Positions 36,520 to 48,400 of a stretch of DNA of 64,000 nucleotides are shown piece after piece. Location: assembly GCA_023055425.1 (NCBI GenBank), contig JALGPY010000004.1:55575718-55639717 (forward strand), read 5' to 3'. The DNA is from Linanthus parryae. Lineage: Eukaryota > Streptophyta > Magnoliopsida > Ericales > Polemoniaceae. Both the position numbers and the translations under genes were made by a program. Position 1 is the stretch's first letter. Every line of letters begins with the position of its first letter. Under the pieces are notes generated by a model. The model was not told the DNA's origin. It worked only from the letters and a program-made list of their open reading frames with translations, and did not search any database.

Positions 36520-37860
36520 GCCCGATAAAAGGCGTGAGCCATTGGAGAGAGGAAAGCTAAAGGGATAGAATAAAAAATAAACCTAGCAGTGTGCGGGCCC
36601 CGACCAAAAAAACTGATGTGGAAGAGAAGGTCCAAATTTTGAAAGAATAAAAAGAAGCTGCCAGAGTATGGATCTAATAAAAAATACATAAAATAAATCA
36701 TGCATGGCAAAGTTGTTTACTATATCACGAAAAGGTGATATCCTTTTTTTACGAAACCAATTAGCTAAAAAGTAGTGAGATATTGTTAAAAGTTGGTAAG
36801 CATAATCTTGATTAAAAGATACTAAATCTTTTTAGCTCTAGCCTTTTCAGTGAGATAAGTATTAAACAAATTAGGGCTTGCATTGTTAACATAAAAAGAG
36901 AGAGAAAACTTCTCGAAAGTACCGTTCACCATGTCAGTCGGGCGGGGCGTTTCAGAGCTCTGCTGCAACCTTCTCCAGCACGCTTGAGGGTGACCTCAGT
37001 TTCCAACACTTCCTCACGCGCCCACGCGCCATTACTTCGGTAACCCAACCCACCGGAAAACTCAGCTGCTCCGGCGACGTCCGCCATGGCCGTCACAGCG
37101 ACAATGCTTCCATCCACTTCCGTTTTCCTCATCTTAATCCTAATGAGTTCATACGCATCAATCTCCTGATCTTTCTTGTTGATTTTAACAGTGGCAGGGG
37201 AGGAGAGAGGTGTATTATGAACATGGTATTTTACTATGATTATGTACTCATCAGTGACTATTTCGGATGGGTGTGTAATGATAGTTTGCCTATTGTAAGC
37301 CAGATGAATCTGAACAAGATGTGTTTCATTATTTTTTGACGTTTAGTTGAGTTGGCCAGCATGTATACTCGGAAAAACGTAATATTTTACTAGATACGCA
37401 ACCCAAAGGTAGCAGTGGCGGTCCCACTCTAGGACAAAGAAGGACCAAAGGAACAAAATATTTTACTCACCTTCTGTTTCTGAATGGGACCTCAAAGTGA
37501 CTAGTAATATTATTTGGACAAAAATGCTCTACATATTATAATTTAGGAGATAGCGAATTACAAGTTGAGCTTGCAAAAGTACTCGTGCTGTTGCAATTGC
37601 ACATTCTCAGTATAACTCAAATTCCGCTCCTCTATTACATAGTAAAGATATATAATATCATGAGAAAATACTTCATGTACCAACAAACACCTCCCATTAA
37701 CATCCAACCTTACCCACAACAAATGAAATTTGAACATAGAGCTAACATTTTAGTTTAAAATGCCCTGTCCAAACAGCTTTTAAATATAAGATTCTTGAAG
37801 TAATTAACAAAAGATGTGCGAAGGTTTGGCTGCAAATCTAGAATAGGTAGTCCAACTTCA
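36520..37860. other. Non-coding stretch right of the LINE
   Basis: No gene recognised. Around 36920-37135 the GC content rises and a short open stretch reads on either strand, without similarity I can name. The rest is AT-rich. No target duplication matching the left flank of the LINE (GTGTAATTTGACTAATTTAA, 18081-18100) was found. Confidence 0.4.
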
Positions 37861-37883
37861 AATTTCAAAGAGCCTTGAAACCG

Positions 37884-38173
37884 CTTTCATCACAAACTCG
37901 GTCGAGGTTCGGGCTAAGCACCTTGAATCCACATCCTTCAAACTGTTGCCTGATAAGATTTGGATTCAACACCTCGAAATTTCTTTGGTTAAACAAAAGG
38001 ACAGTATGTTTCAGGTTCTATACCTCCAACCATCTTGGTCAAACAAGTATGGGCTCCCAAAGGGTCGAGTCCTAATGTTTTTTCCTCTACAAGAAGATTT
38101 CGAGGTGTTTTATGAAGGAAAAGGAAAGATAGACGAAAACCAACAGACCTCATCAGCACCAGCAGGAAGATGA
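37884..38173 (+). pseudogene. Orphan coding-like fragment, unidentified
   Basis: A plus-strand frame reads AFITNSVEVRAKHLESTSF, then LLPDKIWIQHLEISLVKQK, VLYLQPSWSNKYGLPKGRV and FFPLQEDFEVFYEGKGK, ending in TGA at 38171-38173. The composition looks protein-like, but I do not recognise the family. There is no convincing start codon, so it would be an exon or fragment. It lies 233 bp before a copia LTR, which may have cut the parent gene. Confidence 0.3.
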
Positions 38174-38406
38174 GTCATGTTGAGTGAAACCTGGATAATA
38201 AAGCCAGGTCTCATCACTAGGCCATAACAAGGAACTTTGAAAGCCAATGTATTGCGGGAAACATAAATGCGTAATTGAGCAGTGCGATCATAATTCCGCC
38301 ACACTGGCAAGAAGAGGAGGCGATCCCGTGTCGGCCATGAATCATGGTGACTGATGTGGATGAAAAGCTAGATCAACAAACAGTCGACACAAAATAAACT
38401 CAGATA

Positions 38407-38562
38407 TGTTATGATTGTAAATTATATGGGTCATTCTTTAATTGTGTATTATTGTGAGGAGCTAGGTCGTTATTATGACATGTTGTATAGCTATAAATAG
38501 GTCCCTTGTAAAACTTTTCTCTTTTGATGAGTATAGTTTATTCTTCCTCACAAATCGTATCA
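38407..38562 (+). repeat. 5' LTR of a plus-strand copia element (156 bp)
   Basis: It starts TGTTATGATTG and ends CGTATCA, immediately before TGGTATCAGAGC. A TATA-like CTATAAATAGG lies near 38489-38499. The short length fits the small-LTR copia lineages. It is unrelated to the LTRs of the array at 1-17139. Confidence 0.8.
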
Positions 38563-38574
38563 TGGTATCAGAGC
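38563..38574 (+). other. Primer-binding site for initiator tRNA-Met
   Basis: TGGTATCAGAGC directly follows the LTR. It is the standard plant copia site complementary to the 3' end of initiator tRNA-Met. Confidence 0.9.
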
Positions 38575-39420
38575 TTAAACGTTCATAGGGATTCAATTCT
38601 TGGTTCGTCTTTTTGTTAACGTTCTTGGCTCGTCTTCGTTAACTTTTATGTCCGGCTTTTAGGCGACTGTTCGTGTTTTTCGTTTGAGAAGTTCCTCACA
38701 GATTTTTATTGATTCGGCCATCTTGCTATCGATCTTTAATCTCACAACCTACTTCAATCGATTCGGAATTGGTTTCCGACGACGATATCAAAATTTTGCC
38801 GTTAAAGGAGCTTGGACGCGCTCCCATGCACCGTCGGAAATCCTACTCGATCGCTCACTCAGATCCACGCGCAAAGCGTCGGCTCAGGCGTCCTGTCGGC
38901 TCATCCAGCGCGCGTCGGCTTGGCGGCTCAAAACGGCTTCCGCGCAGCTTCACTTAGTCGTGGCTTTGTTCAGCTCAGATTTAGCCGGTGGCTTCCGCAT
39001 AAGCAACGCCTCCGCTTTTCAGCCACTGTTGTGTTCAATCCGCTGCCCGCTTCGAGTGCATGTTCCGTTCCATTCAGCAAGCTTTGACTTGCCGTTTTAA
39101 CTCGTTTTGCTCCGGATTTGTACTGGATCAGACCGGTTCCCAAGGTTTTTCGGCTCTCTGAATTCGTTTGCTGAATTCTTTTCTCTTTATTCGGAATTCT
39201 TCTTATCGTTTCATGGTATTTTTTTGGTCGGCCACATCTTTGACCTACCTAGTTTATTTGCTTCCGCTCGGCTTTTAGATCGCTTCTCATCGGTTCTCAA
39301 GGGTTTTCCTCCTCCTGAGTTTGATTTCGAGATTGTTTTGGTCGGACATAGCCTATTTTGATAGTTCTCGGCAAATCCTTGATTATACTTGGATATTTGT
39401 TGTCTTTTTGGTATCATACA

Positions 39421-40735
39421 TGGCTCGTTATTGTAATCATACACGAGGACACCGGTTTCCTCATTGTCCTATCCGTCGCTGCTTGTATTGTGGGATCAGA
39501 CATTCGAGCTACTACTTATCTGATTGTCATGTGTATCTGAGGTTACAAGCAAAATCCAGTCCTAATTTTGTTGCTCTTGCTTCTGATTCTTCTAATCACC
39601 TTACTGAGACCTCACAGTCTGAATATGTGCGCTTATACAATGTCTTCTGGATTTGATACCCAAGCAGGAAGCTCACACTTCTCTCTCTTCCACCTACAAT
39701 GCGAAGTCTTGGTACTTTGACTCCGGATGTTGTAACCATATGACCTCTGACTCTAAAGTGTTTAGATCATAGACAGATGCTCCAGGGATTTCCGCAATTC
39801 ATACAGCTAATGGTACACGTATGCGGGCTACTCACAAGGGACATGTTTTCCAGGATAACTTGTCACTCCCGGATACTCTCTTGGTTCCTAATATCACTTT
39901 GAATCTAGTATACGTTGGTCAAATATGTGAATTTGGACTTGATGTGACATTTTCTTCTAGCGGTTTTTGTGTGCAAGATCCTGAGACGGGGAAGATTCTT
40001 GGAATTGGTCGGAAAAAAGGCCGGTTATATGAGCTCTCTAGTTTGAAGCTTCCACTTTCCTCAGTGATGCACTCAGTTGCTTATGTAAGATCACATGTAT
40101 CACCTTCTCTTAGTCTTTGGTATTCCAAGCTTGGCCATGCTTCATTTGGTGTCTTACGCAAACTTGTTTCTAGTGAAAACCTTGGTTCGATTGAAAGCGA
40201 ACATTTTGATTTGTCTTCCATACCAATTAGCAAAACAACATGCATTGCCCTTCGCTAAGAGCCAGTCAGTTTCTTCAGCTCCTTTTGATTTAGTTCATCC
40301 TGATGTTTGGGGGCCTTCACCGCATGCAACTATGGGTATTTCTAGATACTTCGTTATTTTTATTGATGATTTTACCCGGTATACTTGGATATATCTCATG
40401 AAGAACCGTTCTGAGCTACCCCATATTTATCATGAGTTTGCTGCGATGGTGAAAACCCATTTTTCACGTCCCATCAAAGTCTTTCCAGCTGATAATGTAG
40501 AGGAATACACAGAGACTCAATTTCTTGCGAGTATTCGTAGTCAAGGAACCCTTCCGCAACACTCGTGTCGGGGTACTTCTCAATATAATGGTTGTGCCGA
40601 ACGTAAGCATCGTCGCATACTTGACTCCGTACGTGCCTTGCTTCCTCTTGTCCTGAACGTTTCCGGGGGGAAGCCGCGCTCACTGCTTTTTATACCATAA
40701 ACCGTGTTCCAACTCCTAGTATACTGCTGGAAAGC
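39421..40735 (+). pseudogene. Copia pol fragment: knuckle, protease, partial integrase
   Basis: Left to right: a Cys/His region (CLYCGIRHSSYYLSDCH) near 39480; protease SWYFDSGCCNHMTSDS (about 39706-39750) with D-S-G; GAG-pre-integrase LWYSKLGHASFGVLRKL; integrase core (LVHPDVWGPSP, FIDDFTRYTWIYLM, then ADN and NGCAERKHRRIL). A TAG follows VFRS near 39768, and a frame change occurs near 40245. The region 38575-39420 has no clear gag. Coding similarity stops near 40735, where a minus-strand element begins; RT, RNase H and the 3' LTR are missing. Confidence 0.82.
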
Positions 40736-40755
40736 ACAGAGGTTCTTTAATTTAG

Positions 40756-43700
40756 ATCTAGTATGTGTACCAAGTTGGATCAGAACTAATGTTCTCCACT
40801 GGATGAGCTGATGAATATCTGAATTTATTTATTTGAGTCTGTGGTTCAGGTTCTCCAAGAAGCTTTTCAAGGCCTTGAGAAGTTGACGCAGTGGGTGTTC
40901 CACTTTGTATTCCTTGAGATTTTGTTTCAAGGCTTTGATAACTATTTTCAAGGTTTTGAAAATCCTTTATGTGTTCCTGCAGACCAGTCTTACTACTGTT
41001 CTTTGTATCAGTTTCATCATCTGAATCATGCTTGTTCAAATTTAAATATGCAAAACATTCACTCAAAGAACCATCATTGCTTTCATCAAAGATAACATGA
41101 ATAAGTCCTCAACAACTTTGGTTCTCTTGCTAAGAATTATGTAGGCTTTGCTAGTCAAAGAGTAACCAAAAAAGTACCTTCATCACTTCTGGCATCAAAC
41201 TTGTCAAGATTATCTTTACCATTATTGTGAAAAAAGCAAGTGCAGCCAAAAGGTTTAAAATAAGAGATATTTGGTTTTCTACCTTTAAATAGCTCATAAG
41301 GAGTTTTCTTCAAATGTCTGATCAAGCACCTGTTCAAAATATAGTTGGCAGTATTAACAGCTTCTACCAAGAAAGAATTTGGCAAATGATTTTCTAAAAG
41401 CATTTTTCTAGACAAGTCCTCGAGGGTTCTGTTTTTCCTTTTAACTACTCCATTCTGCTGAGGAGTTCTATGAGCTGTAAAACTGTGAGAAATACCATGC
41501 TTTGCACAGAAAAAATCAAATTCTAGTTGATAAAATTCTCTACCATGATCACTCCTAAAAGAAGCAATATGTAGGTTTTTAGAAGTCTGAAACTCTTTAC
41601 AAATATTTGAAACTTCAGACAGAGCTTCAGACTTTTATCTTAAGAACATAACATAAGTAGATCTAAAGAAATCATCAACAACAAATAGCATGTATTGCTT
41701 ACCCTTTCGATTTTTGACTCTCATAGTACCACACAAGTCCATATGAAGCAGTTCAATAGGTCTAGAAGTACTTTATTTGGTTAAAAGAGCTCCTTGTCTA
41801 TTTACGTTGAGCACAAGCCTTGCATACCTCTTCATCTTTGAATTTTATGGATGGAAACCCTTTGACTAAGTCCTTAGAGACTAGTTCATTTAGGGTGTGT
41901 ATGCTAATATGTCCAAGCTTTCTGTGCCAAATCTTTGAATCCTTGTTCAAGTCTTTGAGACATTTCAGACTCTTTCCTGAAACATGGTTAGTATTCAAGG
42001 AACAAACATTGTTTGACCTAGGAGGAGTGAGGATGCAATCACCAAATTTTTCATCTTGCACCACACATTTCTCCTTGTAAAAAATTATCGTGTTGCCTTT
42101 GTCACAAAGTTGAGAAACACTAAGCAAATTAAACTTCAAACCATCAACTAAATATACATCAGAAATAGAATATGCAGAACCATTACCAACTTTATCAATG
42201 CCAACAATATTGAATTTTCCTTTGTTCACTAAGTGTGATTGTCCCTGCAGATTGCTCTTCTAGTTCAGAAAATAAAGAACTCTTACCACTCATGTGTCTG
42301 GAACAACCACTGTCCATAATCCACTTTTGATCCTTATTCTTGGTGACAACATGCATATACTAATCAATTCCTTACCCAGAATTTAGACCAGGTGTCATAC
42401 TTGGAGTCATACTCAGGATCACCATGTTAGGAGGTCTGATCCCTTTTGGAACCCAAATGTGTCTTACCTGTTCCTTAAGATGAATTGGAAAAGTATTCCT
42501 CACGATGTGAGGTTTTATTCTTCCAAAGGGACATGTCAATTTTACATGACCAAGTTTACCACAGTAAAAGCATTTAGGAGAATGTTTACTACTAGATTTC
42601 ACAAAACTGGTGTTCTTTCTTGGAAAATTTGGATTGTATCCAATACCCTGTGTGTGAAGTGAGTGTAAACTTCCTCCAAGCATTAAGTTGATGTTGTGTT
42701 ATGAGCTAGTAAACTTTGTCAGAACTATCTTTGGTTCTCCAAGTTTCTCAGTCAGTAAGATCTTTTGTTCCTCTAATTCATCATGCTGATGTTTTAGAGC
42801 AACAAAGTTGTCATTTAAAATAGAGTTGTATTTTACAACTTCTTTGACCTGAGTTTTCAAGGCTGTGAAAGTAGTTTCCAAAGCTTTGAAATCTCTGTCA
42901 CATTTTACCTAAGAAACTTCAAGAGTTTTGTTTTGACAAACCAAATTTTCTTTTGCTTGCTCATGAACCTTTACCTTCAAAGAGTTTATCTCATGTCTGT
43001 AGCTCTCTTCATTCATGAGCTTGCTTTTCAAAATCTCGGACAATACATCAGTAGGACTATACATATATTTTTTTACCATTACCTCGATATATTTGTCTGA
43101 GCTTCCTTCTCAGCATGCTCAGCCATAAGACACAAGTTAGCTTGATCCTCTTTTGAATCTGAGTCACTTGTGGATTCTGAATCACTCCAGGATGCAACCA
43201 TGACTTTCTTTATTTTTTCCTTGTCCTTCTTTGGATAATGCTTGTTCTTCTTGTGAGGACAATCTCTGACTAAATGATTTGCATCACCACATTCAAACCA
43301 GTTTAGTCATTTAGGTTTATTTGAATGGGTGTAGGACTTATCTTTGTAGTCTTTGATGCTTGATGATCTAGATCTATCTTTGTTATAGTCCTTGTTTCCA
43401 AAGTTTTTCTTCATCTTAAGAATCCTGATCAAGGCTTTGGAAATCAGTGCAAAAGGATCTTCATCATCTTCCTCCTTTTTAAGGATTTGAATCTTCTCAC
43501 TCTCTTTGGCTTTAAGTTAAAGATTATTGATATTTTCAGAGAGATCTCCATCTACTTCATTCATGGAGATTTCATGAGTGAGTAGCTTTCCTTGCAAATC
43601 ATCCAGTTGAAGAGCACTTTAATCCAGATTGTTGATTATGTCAGTGAATCTCTAGAAAATGTATTTGATTGATTCATCTGCATTCATCTTGAATAGTTCA

Positions 43701-43960
43701 TATTGCCTCAACAAGATGTTAATATTTGTCTGCTTGACTTGGCTGGTTCCTTTAAATGTAACCACAAGCTTGTCCCATATTTTCGTTACACTCTTGCAAG
43801 TGGATATCCTGTTAAATTCATCTACATTCGAGGCACAATACAATAAGTTCATAGCTCTATAATTCGTAGAAACCTTTTCTAGCTCAGTAATAGAAAGAGA
43901 GTCTTCAAATTTGGGAGTTTTAATCCCCTCTCTTTCTGTTTAGAAGATATGAAGTCCATT
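40756..43960 (-). pseudogene. Minus-strand copia gag-pol remnant (gag, protease, integrase)
   Basis: On the minus strand, from right to left: gag (ISTCKSVTKIWDKLVVTFKG, about 43850-43650); a knuckle-like CGDANHLVRDCPHK near 43290; a coiled-coil stretch near 42700-42900; CCHC knuckle CFYCGKLGHVKLTCP near 42540; protease WIMDSGCSRHMSGKSS near 42320; IWHRKLGHISIHTLNEL near 41930; integrase (LLHMDLCG, SDHGREFY, HRTPQQNGVVKRKNRTLED, then SYFKPFGCTCFFHN). Stops are numerous. Past integrase a Ser/Gln-rich linker ends near 40756; RT, RNase H and the 3' LTR are absent. Confidence 0.82.
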
Positions 43961-44142
43961 CTGAATGATAGAGCATAGTTCCATGTCTTGATCTATTATG
44001 AATATCTTCATCAGAGATCTTCAGTGCACAAATTTATCTCCACAAAATAGAGGAGGTCTGTTTGCAGCTCTTCCCTGTGAGAAACCACCGTCACCTACAT
44101 TACTCGTGATCACAAGGTTGTTAGATCTAAACAGTGATACAG

Positions 44143-44154
44143 GCTCTGATACCA
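44143..44154 (-). other. Primer-binding site (initiator tRNA-Met) of the minus-strand copia
   Basis: Minus-strand TGGTATCAGAGC lies two bases inside the LTR end (CA at 44158-44157) and is the standard plant copia site. Confidence 0.9.
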
Positions 44155-44156
44155 AT

Positions 44157-45422
44157 TGAAGTGTGTAAGTAGGTATAAGACATGATCAAATATACTCTAG
44201 AAGGGGAGGGGGTTGAATATAGTATAGCAACTTTTGCTAAAGTGGCGGTTTGAAAAATAAACAGAAATTTTGTGAAGTTTTCCACGGCTTTGAAATTAGT
44301 TTCAAAGATTTGAACTTAAAACATACAGTTTGAAACCACAGAATATTTTCAAGGCTTTGAAAGGCTTTTCAAAGCTTAGAAAATTTCCTTCTCTGAAACA
44401 GTTTGCAAGAAAGTAAAGAACTGAAATGTAAAGAGCACAACACAAGTATTTGTTACGAAGTTCGGCCTCTAAAAGGCCTACTCTGCGCCTGAGGGATATT
44501 GATCCCTCTAAGATTTGAACCACTTTTTATTTATCACTAGGTAAGCCCTAGATCTCAGGCCTAAGAGATTTTCCTTACTCTTATCCAGCATGTGGTTGTC
44601 TCTAACCTATCTAGTACATATTCAAATACCTGATACAATAAGAATCTAAGTTGTTCCTCTTGAATAACACAACTAAAAATGAATGTAAAAGACTTAGAAA
44701 CCATTCTAATGAATAAGCAGATTAAGCATAGATGAAGAACACTGTGAAAGACAGTGAAGCTGTAGAAGCTTGGAAGTGTTCTTCTGGATAGAAATGGATT
44801 GAGTGATGAGTGTTGATCTTCTTCCTTGATGCTCTCTCAATCTAGAAGTATTTCTCCGAGTTTATAATTTCTTCTGTATCTCTGTCTCTTGCAGCCTCAA
44901 TTCAAATTGAACTTATATAGAATTACTGCAACATAAATCCCTAAAAATCGGCAACTAAATCTTGACTCTCTACAGCTCTTATCCAACGGTTGTGAGCTTG
45001 ATTTTCTCCACTGATTTTGGATATAATATTCACCTGCAAATCTTAAGACAAGATCTGAACATATCCCACAAAATTATATAAGAAAATAGTGATCTGTTTG
45101 GCAAGCCTGCAATCAGATCTTGAGACTAAATACTCAAAGTATTTTTAAAGCTTTGAAAAAACTTCTCAAAGCTTTGAGCACGCAAAACAAAGTTAGAACA
45201 AAATATATCTAACATAAAATTTATTCAGAACATTAGAACTATTCGAAGTTTCCTACAATAAGATAGCTTTATCAAGTACAAATAGCTTGTCTTTCACCAC
45301 ACACAAAAAACCATTTCAAGACTTAGGAGACAAAACTCCCCCTCAGTTCAACACATGTCCTCTGAGGATATTCAAAGCTTTGAAATCAGTTTCAAGGCTT
45401 TGAAACAAGAGTTGAGCCAACA
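44157..45422 (-). repeat. 5' LTR of the minus-strand copia (1266 bp) with palindromic motifs
   Basis: On the minus strand it starts TGTTGGCTCAACTC at 45422 and ends TTCA at 44157, next to the primer site. The length above 1 kb suggests a Sirevirus- or Tork-type copia. Variants of the palindrome TTTCAAAGCTTTGAAA recur within it (near 44281-44310, 44348-44380, 45146-45180 and 45369-45405). The outer edge is supported by the TGTTGGCTC start only; no target duplication could be tested. Confidence 0.75.
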
Positions 45423-48400
45423 CCTATAATCTCAACTATTACTCCTTCCGGTTACTTTTAAAATTTAAAATTAGTTCTTTAGTTAAGCAACTACGAGTTG
45501 TCCTCGTGGGACCCAAATATAATTCCGTAATTTACCAGTATTACTTGAGCGATCTAGTGTACTTTCTAGTACATTAAATCCACACAAATCAAATACCAAA
45601 TGAATTTTGGTTCCTTCATTCCATTGCTTTAAAGGGTATGGTCCTTCCTATAGGTATCTTTAATATGATGACCTACCTACAACAGTAAATACTAATTTTA
45701 TACTGCACCAACCAATCCATTCATATGATTACCTCTAGTTCTCCTAGGTCGAAACGAATTAGTTCCTCCGGAACCTCATGGTCTTGAATCACTATGACGA
45801 CTCCTCGGTGGATAACATCACATGTCAAATTATGCCCATTGGTTAAGGATATCAGTATGGGTTTCATCTGCTCAGGTCTCAATCCTATTTAATCTGCGAA
45901 TATGGATGAAATCAATAAATGGGATACATCATAAACAAACAAGACTAAGTTTGGTATTTGATTGACGAAAATTGTATCAATCACCATGTTGCATGCTGCT
46001 TCTGCTTGGGCTCAACTTAGAATATGAATCTGGCCTCCTCCTCAGGTGCCCTACTTACTGCCACTTCCTGAATGTGGTTCACGGGTGCGAAGTCCTTTTT
46101 CTCTTTTGTGGTCCCCATGTGATTAATTACTCTGATCTTCTTAGTTACTGGTCCTCCCACTCCAGTCCTAATTGGTAAGACCCTTTCCAGATTCACACTA
46201 CTCTGGCCCACCTGCAATTGAATGTTACCTTGCCCTTGAAACAACTCTCTGAACTGATTGGGGCGCAAAAAATGGCCCCAGATTCCGAAGTCTTGCATAC
46301 TCAACACTTAAAGTCTCTATGTCAAAGTTTTCCACAGCTTCAACGTTATACTTTTCGTCTAGTCATAGTATACTTCTGGGTGTTTCAGGTTTCAACACTT
46401 AAAGAAGTACTTCCTAGTCTAAATTGGCTCCAGTCCTCCGACACTATATAACACCCCACCCCTCAATGCTATGAAATTTACCAGAAGACCCCCAGACTCA
46501 CAGGAGTGTCCTCCGCTAAGGCACGGGAATGCCCCAACAAGGAGTACAACCTTAACAGTCATATTACGAGAAAAAATTAAAGAAACTGGAATCTAATAAA
46601 CAATTACTATTATAATGTGTATGATTAGTAGTCTCCTGACATAGACTTCTAAGTGATTGACTATAAATTTTCGGCGTACTCACCTGGAAAGATAGAAAAT
46701 GGATAGAAAAGTGGAATGTCAGGAAATATACCACATAGTATAGTACTTTGAATATAATGTCAATAGAGTTTTGAAATGCCTTAATTGTAAAACTTACATA
46801 TGCTCAATCCATGATCTTGACCATGGATCAAAAAGATAGAGTTACCAGTTATTCATATCTCATGTGGTTCATAACCACCCAGTTACCAGTCCTTATATAG
46901 AGGATTCCAAATCCCACTACCCAGAGGGTTGTGAAGACCGTATTCACTTTCGAAAAGGGAGGAAAACCAACTTCTAAGACAGACTAGACCTTAAGTGTGC
47001 ACACCCCCTACTGGATCATCGGTACATAGAGTAGTACTAGCTGCCTACATGTTCGAAGACAAAATATGATATCCAAGCCACAACGCAAACTTCAGAAGAC
47101 AAAAGTAACCATCAAGGTGTCTGAAGACGTCCGAAGACAATTATATCACATCTCATACTCATACTATTCATATAAGCGCTATTAGCTTAGAGAAATATCG
47201 TAATAGCATGAGCATACACATGCTTACCATATTTTAAGCTTAGTTTCCTGATCAGCTAAGCTGATACCTTACTCCAACAACCTCTACATAATTCGAGTAT
47301 ATATATGCTATTAACACTTGTCCTCTCATTGAGCTAGAATGCATTATGTAGATGTGATGTTGACTACCCTATCATTTACAGTTTTGCTACTGATAACCCA
47401 GCCTCTTCAATACAGTGCCTGACTGTGCATGAGTCCTCCAATGATACTCAGCCAAGTCCATAAGTGCGCAAATATGATTCCTATCCCCTCCTGATACACT
47501 CGATATTGAAATTCATAACTTTCACTTAATTACACCCAGGTCCCTATAGTTTAGTAAAACTATAGAAAAGCCCTTATAGTTGACTTTTAGTTAATTTCAA
47601 CTGAGATAGGTGTAGACTAACTCCAAATGTTATGAAATTGATATTGAGGCATGATGTCATGCCCTGAGCCATGATTTGATTGTCCAATTAAAGTTATTGA
47701 AAAATTACCAGTTTGCCCCTACTATACAACTCAGTCAAACTGGGGTTTCCACAAAGTCAAACTCGACCTTTTCACCTAAATGTCATTCTGGACAACTTTC
47801 CATTAGGGCATTTTGGTCAATTAGGTAAATTGATAGCTCAACTCAAAAAGACAAAGATAACTGTGATCTGGCTCATTAGGTCAACTTTGTAGTCAATTTA
47901 TGGTCAATTTGGGAAGATTTGAGAATTTGAAAATAGAGTTTTGAAGACTGAAGTACCATGTTTCCAAAACATATTTGGTCTCTCCAAGATTTAAAATATA
48001 CGAGAAGATAACTTGGTCAAAGTTGGATGAAAATCGTTGACCAACAGAACGTTTTCAAGTGATTTCACAGTTTTAGGTGGCTATTTTGAGCTTTATTTCT
48101 GAGAAATCTGTTAGGAAATGGAAAATTCTTCTGTAGGAGTGATTTGAAGTATTATAAACCAGCTTTTCACAGGAGTAAGCAAAGCAAGATTTGATCAAGT
48201 ACCAAAAAAGTTATGGTAGTTCAAACATGGCTATTTCCTCTTACATTTCATACTAAAAACAACATTTAGTCAACTTTAGGCTCGATTTCTGAAAAATCTG
48301 TTTAGAATTTGAAGAAAACTCATAGAACTTGATTTGAAGTTTTACAACCAACTTTCACTAAAAAGAAACATATTAAGATTTCATGAAGTATTGAGAGAGT

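Noticed and set aside
36926..37132. Small GC-rich gene on the minus strand
   Set aside because: 68 codons, no domain, and the opposite strand is equally open; likely compositional.
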